Source of the DNA: PALSA-612 sp035652235
GTDB lineage: Bacteria > Actinomycetota > Thermoleophilia > Gaiellales > Gaiellaceae
NCBI GenBank assembly: GCA_035652235.1
Contig: DASREE010000058.1
Span: 1 to 64,000, forward strand
Direction: 5' to 3'
DNA length: 64,000 bases
Below are positions 24,136 through 33,223 of this stretch, piece by piece. The first letter of the stretch is position 1. Every line of letters begins with the position of its first letter. Position numbers and translations under genes: made by a program. The notes under the pieces were generated by a model. The model saw nothing but the letters and a program-made list of their open reading frames with translations. It ran no database searches and was not told where the DNA came from.

Positions 24136-24392
24136 GCGGGAGCCTGCGCGAGCGCTTCCTGCGCCAGGCGCAAGCCTGCGTCGCCGACCCGCGCGAGCGG
24201 CTCGAGCGGCTCGAGCGCGCGCTCGAGGAGGCCGAGCCGCCGCTCGCCCGGGTGTCGACGCGACGGCACGACGGGGAGGAGACGGGGCGCGAGGGCAGGT
24301 TCGAGGTCGAGCTCGCGCGCCGGCCGGCGCACGGGCCGCCGCGCGTCCCCCGCATCGGCCACCACGGCCAGTGGGTCGAGTGGCTCGGATGA
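24132..24392 (+). CDS. Hypothetical protein between rplT and the rRNA methyltransferase, CTG start
   Basis: The frame between rplT and the next gene is fully open and protein-like: SLRERFLRQAQACVADPRER, LERALEEAEPPLARVSTRR, then HGQWVEWLG. It ends in an ATGA overlap with the methyltransferase gene. No ATG, GTG or TTG lies near its beginning, but CTG 24132 overlaps the rplT stop (CTGA). I infer an 86-aa coding gene starting with CTG; GTG near 24252 would give only the C-terminal half. No family known. Confidence 0.5.
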   Translation: MSGSLRERFLRQAQACVADPRERLERLERALEEAEPPLARVSTRRHDGEETGREGRFEVELARRPAHGPPRVPRIGHHGQWVEWLG

Positions 24393-25084
24393 TCACCTCG
24401 CGAGACAACGAGCGGCTCAAGCTCGTCCGCAAGCTGCACGACCACCGCTGGCGGGCGAAGCTCGGCCTGTTCGTCGCCGAGGGCGAGGACCTCGTCGAGG
24501 CGGCCCGGCGCGCCGGGGTGGAGCCCGTCGACCTGCTCGTGGCGGGCGAGGACGTCCTGCCCGAGCTCCTCGCCGGCGCCTCCGACCTTCCGCATCCACC
24601 GCGCGTCGCGGCCGTCTTCCGCCGCGCCGACCTCCCCCGATCGCAACCACGTAACAGCCTGGTACTTGGGCTCGGGGTGTGCGGGGTGCGGGATCCCGGG
24701 AACGTGGGAACGCTCGTGCGCACCGCCGACGCCTTCGGAGCGGTCGTAGCGCTGTCGGAGGGCTGCGCCGACCCCGTGTCGCCCAAGGCGCTCAGGGCCT
24801 CCGCCGGCGCCGTCTTCCGGGTGCCGCTGCTCGCGCTCGGGGAGCTGGCAGGGCGGAAGGTCGCGCTCGTCGCGCACGGCGGACGGCCCCTTGCCGAGCT
24901 CGATCTCCGCCCGCCGCTCGCGTTCGTGCTCGGCGCGGAACGGGAGGGGCTGCCGGCGGCCGTCCTCGCCGGCTGCGACGAGGCGGCGACGATCCCCATC
25001 GCCGCGGCGGCCGAGTCGCTGAACGTCGCCGCCGCGGCCGCGATCGCCCTCTACGAGGCCACCCGGCGGCCGAAGGGTCGTTGA
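24389..25084 (+). CDS. TrmH/SpoU-family RNA 2'-O-methyltransferase
   Basis: 231 aa from ATG 24389, overlapping the upstream stop. N-terminal substrate-binding domain (ITSRDNERLKLVRKLHDHRW, AKLGLFVAEGEDLVEAA), then SPOUT motifs: GVRDPGNVGTLVRTADAFG (motif 1), FVLGAEREGLP (motif 2) and IPIAAAAESLNVAAAAAIAL (motif 3, knot). Methylates ribose in rRNA or tRNA; the exact target is not predictable. Location after rplT is common. Confidence 0.93.
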   Translation: MITSRDNERLKLVRKLHDHRWRAKLGLFVAEGEDLVEAARRAGVEPVDLLVAGEDVLPELLAGASDLPHPPRVAAVFRRADLPRSQPRNSLVLGLGVCGVRDPGNVGTLVRTADAFGAVVALSEGCADPVSPKALRASAGAVFRVPLLALGELAGRKVALVAHGGRPLAELDLRPPLAFVLGAEREGLPAAVLAGCDEAATIPIAAAAESLNVAAAAAIALYEATRRPKGR

Positions 25085-25190
25085 CACTTCCGCTCGGAAT
25101 GCGGTCGAGCTTCGTCCTCGGAGACGCCGGCCGACGATCGCGCAGCGGCCGCGGGGAGCGAATCGTCGCGGGCCCTCCGCGCCTCGCGGG

Positions 25191-26570
25191 CTAGACCTTC
25201 TTGCCCGGATTGAGGAGCCCCTTCGGGTCGAAGACGCGCTTCACCTCCCGGTGCAGCTCGACCGCCCGGGGCGACCACTGGCGCTCGAGCCAGCCGCGCT
25301 TCGTCCAGCCGATGCCGTGCTCGCCGGTGATCGAGCCGCCGAGGCGCAGCGCGAGCGCGAACACCTCCTCGGCCCCCGCCCGCGCGCGCGCCAGCTCGTC
25401 CGGGTCGGTCGGGTCGAGGAGGAAGTTCGCGTGCACGTTGCCGTCGCCGGCATGGCCCCAGCTGCACGCCTCGAGCCCGTGCCGGCGCCCGATCGCCACC
25501 GTCTCCTCGATCGCCTCCGCCAGCCGGTCGAGCGGCACGACCACGTCCTCGCCGGCCTTGCCGCCCCGCCGGGCGATGACGGCGAAGGCGACGCCGTCGC
25601 GCCAGCGCCAGAGCTCCGCCGTCTCGCGCCCTGCCGCCGGCGAGCGGACGGCGATCGCGCCCTGCTCGAGCACGGAGACGAGGTCGAGGCGCAGCCGCTC
25701 CGCCTCGTCGCGTGACCCGTCGGCCTCGGCGACGACCATGAACGCGGCACCTGCCGGGGCGCCGCCCGGAAACGACGGGCCGGCGGCTGCGAGCGCACCC
25801 CCGTCCAGGTACTCGAGCGCCGCCGGGACGAGACCCGAGCCGACGACGCGCTCGACCGCCGCGCAACCGGAGGCGACGTCGGCGTAGAAGCCGACGACCG
25901 GCAGCGCCGCCTCGGGCGCGGGGATCAGCCGGAGCCAGGCGGCCGTGACGACGCCGAGCGTGCCCTCCGAGCCGACGAGCAGGCTCTTCAGGTCGTAGCC
26001 TGCCACGTCCTTGCGCACCGGCCCGCCGAACGTGACGACGTCCCCGGGCGGCACGACCGCCTCCAGGCCGGTCACCCAGCGTCCGGTGACGCCGTACTTG
26101 AACGAGTGCGGCCCGCCCGCGTTCGTGGCGATGTTTCCGCCGATCTGCGACTGGTCGGAGGCGCCCGGATCGGGCGGGAAGAGCAGGCCGTGCTCGCGCG
26201 CGAGCTGGTGCAGGCGGCCCGTGCGGACGCCGGCCTCGACGTGCGCTCGCCAGAGCAGCGGCTGGAAGCTCCTGATCGCGGCGAGCCGCTCCAAGGAGAG
26301 GACGACGCCGCCTCGGACGGGGACGGCCCCGCCGGCGAAGCCCGTTCCCCCGCCGCGCGGCGTCAGCGGGACGTCGTGCTCGTAGCACCAAGCGAGGACG
26401 TGCGCGACCTCATCCGTCGAGCCGGGGAGCGCGACGGCGCCGGCCCGCCCCTCGAGGCCCCGCGTCTCCGTCGCGTCGCGCAGGTACTCGGCGCTCGCGT
26501 CGGCGACGCCGTCCGGGCCGAGGATCCCGGCGAGCTCGCGCCGGAGCGCGCCGCTACCAGACACCCCCAC
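25191..26570 (-). CDS. FAD-linked oxidase (GlcD / D-lactate dehydrogenase type)
   Basis: 459 aa. FAD-binding PCMH domain with VPLTPRGGGTGFAGGAVPV and DPGASDQSQIGGNIATNAGG, then the C-terminal cap with SWGHAGDGNVHANFLLDPTD and GGSITGEHGIGWTKRGWLE. It oxidises a 2-hydroxy acid such as glycolate or D-lactate; no GlcE/GlcF subunits lie nearby. GTG 26570 overlaps the DUF2207-like stop by 17 nt; GTG 26564 is an equal alternative. Confidence 0.9.
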   Translation of the reverse strand: MGVSGSGALRRELAGILGPDGVADASAEYLRDATETRGLEGRAGAVALPGSTDEVAHVLAWCYEHDVPLTPRGGGTGFAGGAVPVRGGVVLSLERLAAIRSFQPLLWRAHVEAGVRTGRLHQLAREHGLLFPPDPGASDQSQIGGNIATNAGGPHSFKYGVTGRWVTGLEAVVPPGDVVTFGGPVRKDVAGYDLKSLLVGSEGTLGVVTAAWLRLIPAPEAALPVVGFYADVASGCAAVERVVGSGLVPAALEYLDGGALAAAGPSFPGGAPAGAAFMVVAEADGSRDEAERLRLDLVSVLEQGAIAVRSPAAGRETAELWRWRDGVAFAVIARRGGKAGEDVVVPLDRLAEAIEETVAIGRRHGLEACSWGHAGDGNVHANFLLDPTDPDELARARAGAEEVFALALRLGGSITGEHGIGWTKRGWLERQWSPRAVELHREVKRVFDPKGLLNPGKKV

Positions 26571-27171
26571 CGCCTCCGCCGCCTCCGCCCCCGCCGGAGA
26601 ACGCGCCGCCCGACCCGCTCGAACTCGGCGGGGCGAGCGCCGAGCCGAAGCCGGCGGTGAGGTCGCCGCTCGCGAGCGCGCTCGCGACGCTCGACGCGAA
26701 GCCCGTGAAACGCGTGCTGTTCTCCGTCCGGTTCGCCGTGGTGCGGTCGCGCATGTTCGAGAGGCGCTCCGGCCCGGTCGCGAGCACGTCGTCGAAGACG
26801 GCCGCCACCGGCCGCTCGAAGGGCGCCAGCTCGGCGCGCTGGTCGTCTCTGGCGAGCTCGAGGTCGGCGGCCTGCTCGTGCCTGAGGCCGCCCCAGGAGG
26901 CGTGCTCGGTCGTCACCGGCTGCGCCGTGCAACGGCCGCGCCTGATCGGGTCGAAGAGCGTGGCCGTGAACTCGTACGAGCCGGGCTTCGTCTGCTGGCG
27001 CAGGAGCGGGGGGACGAGCGCCGGCGGTGCGTCCGTCGGCGGCGCCTGCTCGATGCGAACGGCGACGTCCGCCTGCGTCGGCGAGTACGACTTCGCGGCG
27101 ACCGTCGGCACGGCCAGAAGGGCGGCGGCGGCGGGCGCCCGGGCGAGGAGGGCGGCGTGGGAGCGGGTCAG
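26554..27171 (-). CDS. DUF2207-type membrane protein, shortened
   Basis: 205 aa. Starting at CTG 27171, inside the lemA stop (CTGA), the first 25 residues form a signal peptide (RSHAALLARAPAAAALLA, then TVAA). The mature start SYSPTQADVAVRIEQ matches DUF2207 N-termini; the rest matches their C-terminal region (RRGRCTAQPVTTEHASWGGL) and ends in a Gly-rich tail with VW. Family members are usually about 550 aa with several TM helices, so the middle has been lost. GTG 27111 would remove the signal peptide. Confidence 0.7.
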   Translation of the reverse strand: MTRSHAALLARAPAAAALLAVPTVAAKSYSPTQADVAVRIEQAPPTDAPPALVPPLLRQQTKPGSYEFTATLFDPIRRGRCTAQPVTTEHASWGGLRHEQAADLELARDDQRAELAPFERPVAAVFDDVLATGPERLSNMRDRTTANRTENSTRFTGFASSVASALASGDLTAGFGSALAPPSSSGSGGAFSGGGGGGGGGGGVW

Positions 27172-27788
27172 GACGGCGGCGAAGGCGGCGGCTCGGCCGG
27201 CGGCGGCGCGGCCGTGAAGCTCACCTGCGGGGCGGCGCGGTCGCCCTCGTCGGCCTGGAAGTACTCGCGCGGCCGGAAGTTGAACACGCCGGCGACGATG
27301 CTGGTGGGCACCGTCTCGAGCGCGTTGTCGTAGGTGAGCACCGTGTCGTTATAGACCTGCCGGGCGACGGCGATGTTCGACTCGGTCTCGGACAGCTGCG
27401 CCTGGAGCTGCTGGAAGTTCTCCGTCGCGCGCAGCTGCGGGTAGGCCTCGGCGACCGCGAACAGCCGCCCGAGCGCCTGCGTGAGCGCGTTCTCGGCGAT
27501 TGCCTGCTGCTCGGGACCGCGCGCCTGCTGCGCGGCCGCGCGCGCCCGCGTCACCTCCTCGAACGTCTCCCGCTCGTGGGACGCGTAGCCTTTCACGGTC
27601 TCGACGAGGTTCGGGATCAGGTCGTGTCGCCGCTTGAGCTGGACGTCCACCTGCGCCCACGCGTTCTCCGAGCGGTTGCGCTTGCGGACGAGGCCGTTGT
27701 ACATGCCGACGACTACGAGCAGGAGCACGACGACGGCGACGATCACGACGATGCCCACGACAAGGCCCGGGCTCACGGCGACCAGCAC
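27168..27788 (-). CDS. lemA: LemA family protein
   Basis: 206 aa. One N-terminal TM (VVGIVVIVAVVVLLLVVVGM), then the LemA helical bundle: YNGLVRKRNRSENAWAQVDV, QLKRRHDLIPNLVETVKGYA, ENFQQLQAQLSETESNIAVA, then FNFRPREYF and a Pro-rich tail. LemA genes regularly precede TPM/DUF2207 membrane proteins, as here. Function unknown. Confidence 0.95.
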   Translation of the reverse strand: MLVAVSPGLVVGIVVIVAVVVLLLVVVGMYNGLVRKRNRSENAWAQVDVQLKRRHDLIPNLVETVKGYASHERETFEEVTRARAAAQQARGPEQQAIAENALTQALGRLFAVAEAYPQLRATENFQQLQAQLSETESNIAVARQVYNDTVLTYDNALETVPTSIVAGVFNFRPREYFQADEGDRAAPQVSFTAAPPPAEPPPSPPS

Positions 27789-27808
27789 GCCGCAAGCCTA
27801 TCTCCGCT

Positions 27809-28525
27809 TCAGGACGGCGGCCGGCGCGCGACCCAGATCGAGTCCTCGCCGCCGTCGTAGGCGCTGCGGTCGAACCAGCCGTAGCAGGCCTCGACGACGA
27901 AGCCGGCGCGCTCGAGCAGGAGGGCCCACTCCGGCGCCGAGATCCAGGCGAGCGTCATCGTCCCCTCGCCCTGCGGGCCGCGTACGGAGAGCGTCAGCGT
28001 CCGGAGCTCCTCGTCCCAGTCGGCGCGCTCGAAGATCCCGGGCTCCCGCTCGAGCCAGCGGCCGTTCGTCTCGGCGATGTCGCGCGCCCCGGGGGCGAAG
28101 ACGTCGAAGACGAGCCGGCCACCGGGCACGAGAAGTTGCCGCGCCGCCCGCAGCGCCTCGAGCCGTTGCGCGTCGTCTGCCAGGTGCAGGTAGGCGCGGA
28201 AGGGGCAGAGGACGAGCTCGACGCGCTCCTCGACGGGCGGCCGGCGGAGGTCGCCGAGGCGCAGGTCGAGGAGGTGCGACACGCCGGCGAGCGCCGCCTG
28301 CTCCCGGCAGACCTGGAGCATGCCGGCGGAGGAGTCGACGCCGATCACCGACACTCCCTCGGCGGCGACGGGGATGGCGATGCGGCCGGTGCCGACACCG
28401 AGCTCGACGACGGCGCCGCGCGCCAGCCGCGCCTCCTCGACGTAGAAAGGCACGTCCTCGCTGACGCTGCGGCTCCACGGATCGTACAGCCGCGCAATCG
28501 CGTCGTAGGGGCTCGGCTCGCTCAC
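27809..28525 (-). CDS. Class I SAM-dependent methyltransferase
   Basis: 238 aa from GTG 28525. YDAIARLYDPWSRSVSEDVP is followed by motif I (VVELGVGTGRIAIPVA), motif II (VIGVDSSAGML) and LLVPGGRLVFDVFAPG. The substrate is unknown. Divergent from pheS. Confidence 0.88.
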   Translation of the reverse strand: MSEPSPYDAIARLYDPWSRSVSEDVPFYVEEARLARGAVVELGVGTGRIAIPVAAEGVSVIGVDSSAGMLQVCREQAALAGVSHLLDLRLGDLRRPPVEERVELVLCPFRAYLHLADDAQRLEALRAARQLLVPGGRLVFDVFAPGARDIAETNGRWLEREPGIFERADWDEELRTLTLSVRGPQGEGTMTLAWISAPEWALLLERAGFVVEACYGWFDRSAYDGGEDSIWVARRPPS

Positions 28526-28623
28526 CAACGTCTCACGGCGTGATTGTCGCGCCCGCGGCCGCGATCCCGCCGTGCCGGCGCAGGAACGGGTGGGAGCGAT
28601 CGAAAAGCCGGTAGATTCGCCGC

Positions 28624-29619
28624 GTGGACGCGGAGGCGCTCGAGCGGCAGGCGATCGGGGAGATCGAGGCGGCGGCGTCGCTCGACGAGCTCGAGCGCCT
28701 GCGCGTGCGCTACCTCGGGCGGCGGAGCGAGCTGAAGCTCGCGCTGCGCCAGGTTCGGGACCGCGAGACGGGCATGGCCCTGAACGCGGCGAGAGAACGC
28801 CTGGAGTCCGCCGTCGCCCGCCGGCGCGAGCGGCTGGAGGCGGCGAAGCTCGAGCAGACGCTCGCCGCCGGAGCCGTCGACGTCACGCTCCCCGGCGAGG
28901 CGCCGCCGCGCGGGCACCTGCACCTGATCACGCAGATCCGCCGCGAGGTGGAGAGCGTCTTCCTCGGTCTCGGCTACGAGGTCGTGGACGGGCGGGAAGT
29001 GGAGACGACCCGCTACAACTTCGACGGGCTTGCCTTTCCCTTCTGGCACCCGGCGCGCTCGCACCACAACTCCCTGTTCCTGACCGACGACGTGCTCCTG
29101 CGCACGGAGACGTCGCCCTCGCAGGTGCGGGTGATGGAGTCGCGCCGGCCGCCCGTGTACATGATCTCGCACGGCCGCGTCTACCGGCGGGACACGATCG
29201 ACGCCACCCACTACCCGATCTTCCACCAGGTCGAAGGCCTGGCGGTCGACCGAGGCATCACCCTCGCCGACCTCAAGGGGACGTTGCTGACCCTCATGCG
29301 CGCGCTGTTCGGGCAGGAGCGCGAGGTGCGCTTCCGGACGCACTACTTCCCCTTCACCGAGCCGTCGATCGAGCCGGACGTCTCCTGCTTCCTCTGCGAC
29401 GGCGTCGGCTGCCGCGTGTGCAAGCTCTCCGGCTGGATCGAGATGGGCGGCTCGGGCATGGTCGACCCGGCTGTGCTCGAGTTCGTCGGCTACGACCCGG
29501 AGGAGTTCTCCGGCTTCGCCTTCGGCCTCGGGCTGGAACGGATGGCGCAACTCCGGCACGGCGTCCCCGACGTACGCCTGCTCTGGCAGTCCGACCTGCG
29601 CGTCCTCGAGCAGTTCTGA
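28624..29619 (+). CDS. pheS: Phenylalanyl-tRNA synthetase alpha subunit
   Basis: 331 aa from GTG 28624. N-terminal coiled coil, then the class II core: NFDGLAFPFWHPARSHHNSL, ETSPSQVRVMESRRPPVYMI, HQVEGLAVDRGITLADLKG and the final FGLGLERMAQLRHGV. The insert SCFLCDGVGCRVCKLSG carries four Cys that may bind zinc. Forms an alpha2-beta2 enzyme with PheT; pheT starts 5 nt downstream. Confidence 0.97.
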   Translation: MDAEALERQAIGEIEAAASLDELERLRVRYLGRRSELKLALRQVRDRETGMALNAARERLESAVARRRERLEAAKLEQTLAAGAVDVTLPGEAPPRGHLHLITQIRREVESVFLGLGYEVVDGREVETTRYNFDGLAFPFWHPARSHHNSLFLTDDVLLRTETSPSQVRVMESRRPPVYMISHGRVYRRDTIDATHYPIFHQVEGLAVDRGITLADLKGTLLTLMRALFGQEREVRFRTHYFPFTEPSIEPDVSCFLCDGVGCRVCKLSGWIEMGGSGMVDPAVLEFVGYDPEEFSGFAFGLGLERMAQLRHGVPDVRLLWQSDLRVLEQF

Positions 29620-29623
29620 GCCG

Positions 29624-31939
29624 ATGAAGGTCCCCGTCTCCTGGCTGCGCGACTACGTGGCGATCGAGATGCCGCTCGACGATCTCGTCGGGCGGCTCGC
29701 CGTCTCCACGTGCGAGGTCGAGCGTGTGGCTCCGCGGGGCGTGGCGGACGTGGACGGCAACCTCGGGCTCTTCCGCGTCGGCCGCGTGGTCGAGGCAGGC
29801 AAGCACCCGAACGCCGACCGGCTGCAGCTCTGCCGCGTGGACGTGGGGGAGCCGGAGCCGCGACAGATCGTGTGCGGCGCCTGGAACTTCGGCGCGGGCG
29901 CGACGGTCGCCGTGGCGCTCCCCGGGGCGCGGCTTCCGGACGGGCGGACGCTCGAGCGCGCGAAGCTCCGCGGTGCCGTCTCCGACGGGATGATCCTCTC
30001 CGAACAGGAGCTCGAGCTCGGACCCGACCACAGCGGCATCCTCGTGCTCGAGGGCGAGTACGAGCCGGGGACGCCGCTCGCCGATGTGCTGCCGCTGTCC
30101 GACCAGGTGCTCGAGGTGGAGGTGACCGGGAACCGCCCCGACCTCCTGTGCGTGTACGGGATCGCGCGCGAGATCTCGGCGTTGTACGGGCTCCGGCTCG
30201 CCCCGCCCCCCGGCCGCGAGCCGCAGCGGACGGGCGACGAGCCGGTCGACGTGCGCATCGACGACCTCGCCGGCTGCCCCCGCTACGTGGGGCGGCTCTT
30301 CCGCGGCGTGCGGATCGCGCCGTCGCCGCCGTGGCTGCGGGCGCGGCTGTCGGCCTCGGGCGTGCGTCCGATCTCGAACGTCGTCGACGTGACGAACTAC
30401 GTCATGCTCGCGCTCGGCAGCCCCCTGCACGCCTTCGACTACGCACGGCTCGCGGGCGGCCGGGTAGTCGTCCGGCGGGCGGCGCGCGGCGAGGAGCTCC
30501 GCACTCTCGACGGCACGCTGCGGATGCTCGACGAGCACGACCTGGTCATCGCCGACGCGCAGCGGGCCGTCGCGCTCGCCGGGATCATGGGCGGCCTGGA
30601 GACCGAGGTGACCGACGAGACGACGGAGGTGCTGTTGGAGGCGGCGAACTTCGAGCCGGTCGGTATCCTCCGCTCGTCCGAGCGGTTCGGCTTGCGCACC
30701 GAGGGCTCGAACCGCTGGGAGAAGGGCGTCGACCCGCATGTGGCGGGGCAGGCGGCGGCGATGGCGTCCGAGCTGATCGTCCAGCTGGCGGGCGCTCGTC
30801 TCGTCGGGCAGGTCGACGTGCAGGGCGAGCTGCCGGAGCGGCCGGTGCTCCGGCTCCGACCCGAGCGGACGAGCGCGCTCGTCGGTCTCGAGCTGCCCGA
30901 GGACGAGCAGCGGCGCGTCCTCGAGGGGCTCGGCTTCGACGTCTCCGACGACTGGACGGTGACCGTCCCCACCTGGCGCGCGCGCGACGTCACGCGCGAG
31001 ATCGACCTGGTCGAGGAGGTGGCACGCTTCGAGCTCGACCGGGTGCCGTTCACCCTGCCCAGGCGCCAGGAGCTGTTCGGACAGCTGACGCGCGACCAGC
31101 GGCTGCGCCGGACGGTGGAGGATGTTCTCGTCGGGTGCGGGCTGACGGAGACGTACACGCCGAGCCTCGTCTCGGCCGAGCAGGCGCCCGCCGGGGCGGC
31201 GCTGCCGACGCCGCTGTCCGCCGAGCACGCCGTGCTCAGGACGAGCCTCTTGCCGAGCCTGGTGGACGCGGTCCGCCGCAACGTCGACGCGGGCACCGCC
31301 GACGTGGCGCTGTTCGAGGTGGCACGCGTCTACGTTCCCCGTCCGGGCGAGCTGCCGGACGAGCCCTGGCGCGTCGGCGGCATCCTCCGCGCCGGCTTCT
31401 TCCGCGTCAAGGGGATCGTCGAGGTGCTGCACGCGAGCCTGCACGCGCCCGCCCGCTTCGAGCCTGCCGAGGAGCCGTTCCTGCATCCCGGCCGCGCGGC
31501 GCGGGTCGAGGCGGGATGGCTCGGCGAGCTCCACCCGGCCGTGCTCGAAGGCTGGGCGGCGTTCGAGCTCGACCTGGCGGAGCTCTTCCGGCGCTCGCCG
31601 GACGCGGTCGTCTACGAGGACGTGCTCACCCACCCGCCCGTGCGGCAGGATCTCGCCTTCGTCGTCGACGAGAGCGTGCCCGCGGCGGCGCTCGTCGAGG
31701 CCGCGCGCGAGGCTGCCGGCGCCGAGTTGAGAGCCATGCGCGCCTTCGACGTCTACCGCGGAGCGCAGGTCGGCGAGGGGCGGAAGTCGATCGCCTTCTC
31801 GGTCACCTTCCAGTCGCCCGAGCGGACGCTGTCCGACGAGGACGCCGCCGTGCTGCGCGGAAGGATCGTGGCCGCCCTGCGGGAGCGCTTCGGGGCGGAG
31901 TTGCGCGCCTCGACCGGGTCGCCGGCGGCCGGTTGCTGA
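29624..31939 (+). CDS. pheT: Phenylalanyl-tRNA synthetase beta subunit
   Basis: 771 aa, full length. Begins MKVPVSWLRDYV; tRNA-binding OB domain at about 40-150 (GKHPNADRLQLCRVDVGEPE), B3/B4 editing domain (RPISNVVDVTNYVMLALGSP), B5 and the inactive catalytic-like domain, and a C-terminal anticodon-binding fold (HPPVRQDLAFVVDESVPAAA). Pairs with PheS. Confidence 0.97.
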   Translation: MKVPVSWLRDYVAIEMPLDDLVGRLAVSTCEVERVAPRGVADVDGNLGLFRVGRVVEAGKHPNADRLQLCRVDVGEPEPRQIVCGAWNFGAGATVAVALPGARLPDGRTLERAKLRGAVSDGMILSEQELELGPDHSGILVLEGEYEPGTPLADVLPLSDQVLEVEVTGNRPDLLCVYGIAREISALYGLRLAPPPGREPQRTGDEPVDVRIDDLAGCPRYVGRLFRGVRIAPSPPWLRARLSASGVRPISNVVDVTNYVMLALGSPLHAFDYARLAGGRVVVRRAARGEELRTLDGTLRMLDEHDLVIADAQRAVALAGIMGGLETEVTDETTEVLLEAANFEPVGILRSSERFGLRTEGSNRWEKGVDPHVAGQAAAMASELIVQLAGARLVGQVDVQGELPERPVLRLRPERTSALVGLELPEDEQRRVLEGLGFDVSDDWTVTVPTWRARDVTREIDLVEEVARFELDRVPFTLPRRQELFGQLTRDQRLRRTVEDVLVGCGLTETYTPSLVSAEQAPAGAALPTPLSAEHAVLRTSLLPSLVDAVRRNVDAGTADVALFEVARVYVPRPGELPDEPWRVGGILRAGFFRVKGIVEVLHASLHAPARFEPAEEPFLHPGRAARVEAGWLGELHPAVLEGWAAFELDLAELFRRSPDAVVYEDVLTHPPVRQDLAFVVDESVPAAALVEAAREAAGAELRAMRAFDVYRGAQVGEGRKSIAFSVTFQSPERTLSDEDAAVLRGRIVAALRERFGAELRASTGSPAAGC

Positions 31940-31954
31940 ATACTATTCCGCTGT

Positions 31955-32431
31955 ATGCAGCTGGACGGACGGGTGCTCGGCAAGGGAGAGCGGCAGCGGC
32001 TGATCGGCAGCCTCGTCGCCCGCAAGCGGATCGGCACCCAGCTCGAGCTTCGCGACGCGCTCGCGGAGGCGGGGTGCCTCGTGACGCAGGCGACGATCTC
32101 GCGCGACATCCGCGAGCTCGGCCTCGAGAAGGCGCGAGACGAGCTCGGCCGGCCCCGCTACGTCGCCCCGCAGCGCGCCCGCCAGACCGACCCCCGCCGC
32201 GCGCTCGCCGGGGTGCTGAGCCAGTTCGGCCGGCGCGCGACCGCGGCCGAGAACATCGTCGTCCTCGTCTCCGAGCTCGGCACCGCGCCTGCGATCGCGC
32301 GCGCGCTCGACCGTATCGAGCACGATCTCGTCGTCGGCACGGTCGCGGGTGACGACACGGTGCTCGTGATCACCGCGCGCGCCGCCGACGCGCGGCTGCT
32401 CGCGGACGAGCTGCAGGGCCTGATCGGCTAG
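31955..32431 (+). CDS. argR: ArgR-type arginine repressor
   Basis: 158 aa. N-terminal winged helix (IGTQLELRDALAEAGCLVTQ then ATISRDIRELGLEK), and a C-terminal oligomerisation and arginine-binding domain ending GTVAGDDTVLVITARAADA, with the GDDT motif. No arginine biosynthesis genes are nearby. Just upstream TGAATACTATTCC (from about 31937) combines a TACTAT -10-like hexamer with a loose ARG-box half-site, so autoregulation is possible. Confidence 0.9.
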   Translation: MQLDGRVLGKGERQRLIGSLVARKRIGTQLELRDALAEAGCLVTQATISRDIRELGLEKARDELGRPRYVAPQRARQTDPRRALAGVLSQFGRRATAAENIVVLVSELGTAPAIARALDRIEHDLVVGTVAGDDTVLVITARAADARLLADELQGLIG

Positions 32432-32557
32432 CCCCGCCGCGCCCGGCCGGGACCGCGGCCGTGAGCGGGCCAGGGCGGGGCGGAGGCGCGGCGCTCGTGG
32501 ACGGTACGCGGCCGCCGGCCGGCCGCCCGCTCGACGATCCGGCCGTCGTGCCGCCTG

Positions 32558-33211
32558 CTACAGGACCTTGCCGCCGACGTACCAGACCGGGCCCTGCGTG
32601 GCCGCGGGCTGCGTGTCGGCGAGGGCTCGCACCAGCACGAGCGAGCCGCGGATGCCGTCGGCGTCGAGGCGGGCGAGGCACCGCCTCGCCATCTGCGGCG
32701 AGGCGCCGTAGCCGAAGCGGCGCGCGACTCGGAAGTCGAAGCCGATCTCCTTCTCCGGCCGCGACGGGTTGAGCGGTGCGGCGAGGAGCGCTGCCCGCGG
32801 AAGGTCGTCGCTCGAGCGCAGGTCGAGGCGGCAGAGAAGGTCGCTCCAGTCCTCCGGCAGGCTGGCGACGAGCGCGTCCCACTGGTCGACGAGCGCCGCC
32901 ACGCCCCGCGGCTCGGCGACCACCTCGCAGGCGGCGCTCCCCGCCAGCGTGAGGGTGCCGGCGATACCCGCCCGGTCGAGCCCGGCGAGGAGCCGCCGGG
33001 CCCCCTCCGGGCCGACACCTGCCTGCCGCGAGACCGAGAAGCGGAGCTCGCGTCCGGCGTGACCCGGCGCGAGCGGTGACAGGAGCGCGGCCGCCTGCCG
33101 ACGCGCGCCTCCGTCCTCGACGGAGAGCACGAGGTCGACCCGCTCCCAACCCTCGGGGAGCGAGGCGACGACGCGCGCCCACTGCTCGGCCAGACCCATC
33201 ACGCTGAGCAT
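32558..33211 (-). CDS. Hypothetical protein with an internal repeat
   Basis: 217 aa from ATG 33211 (ATG 33199 also possible). Two similar halves are visible: QWARVVASLPEGWERVDLVL with PLAPGHAGRELRFSV near the N-terminus, and QWDALVASLPEDWSDLLCRL with PLNPSRPEKEIGFDF near the C-terminus. A duplicated domain of unknown function; homologues occur in actinobacteria next to dehydrogenase genes as far as I recall. Divergent from E1 alpha with only 12 nt between starts. Confidence 0.75.
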   Translation of the reverse strand: MLSVMGLAEQWARVVASLPEGWERVDLVLSVEDGGARRQAAALLSPLAPGHAGRELRFSVSRQAGVGPEGARRLLAGLDRAGIAGTLTLAGSAACEVVAEPRGVAALVDQWDALVASLPEDWSDLLCRLDLRSSDDLPRAALLAAPLNPSRPEKEIGFDFRVARRFGYGASPQMARRCLARLDADGIRGSLVLVRALADTQPAATQGPVWYVGGKVL

Positions 33212-33223
33212 AAACTCACGCTC

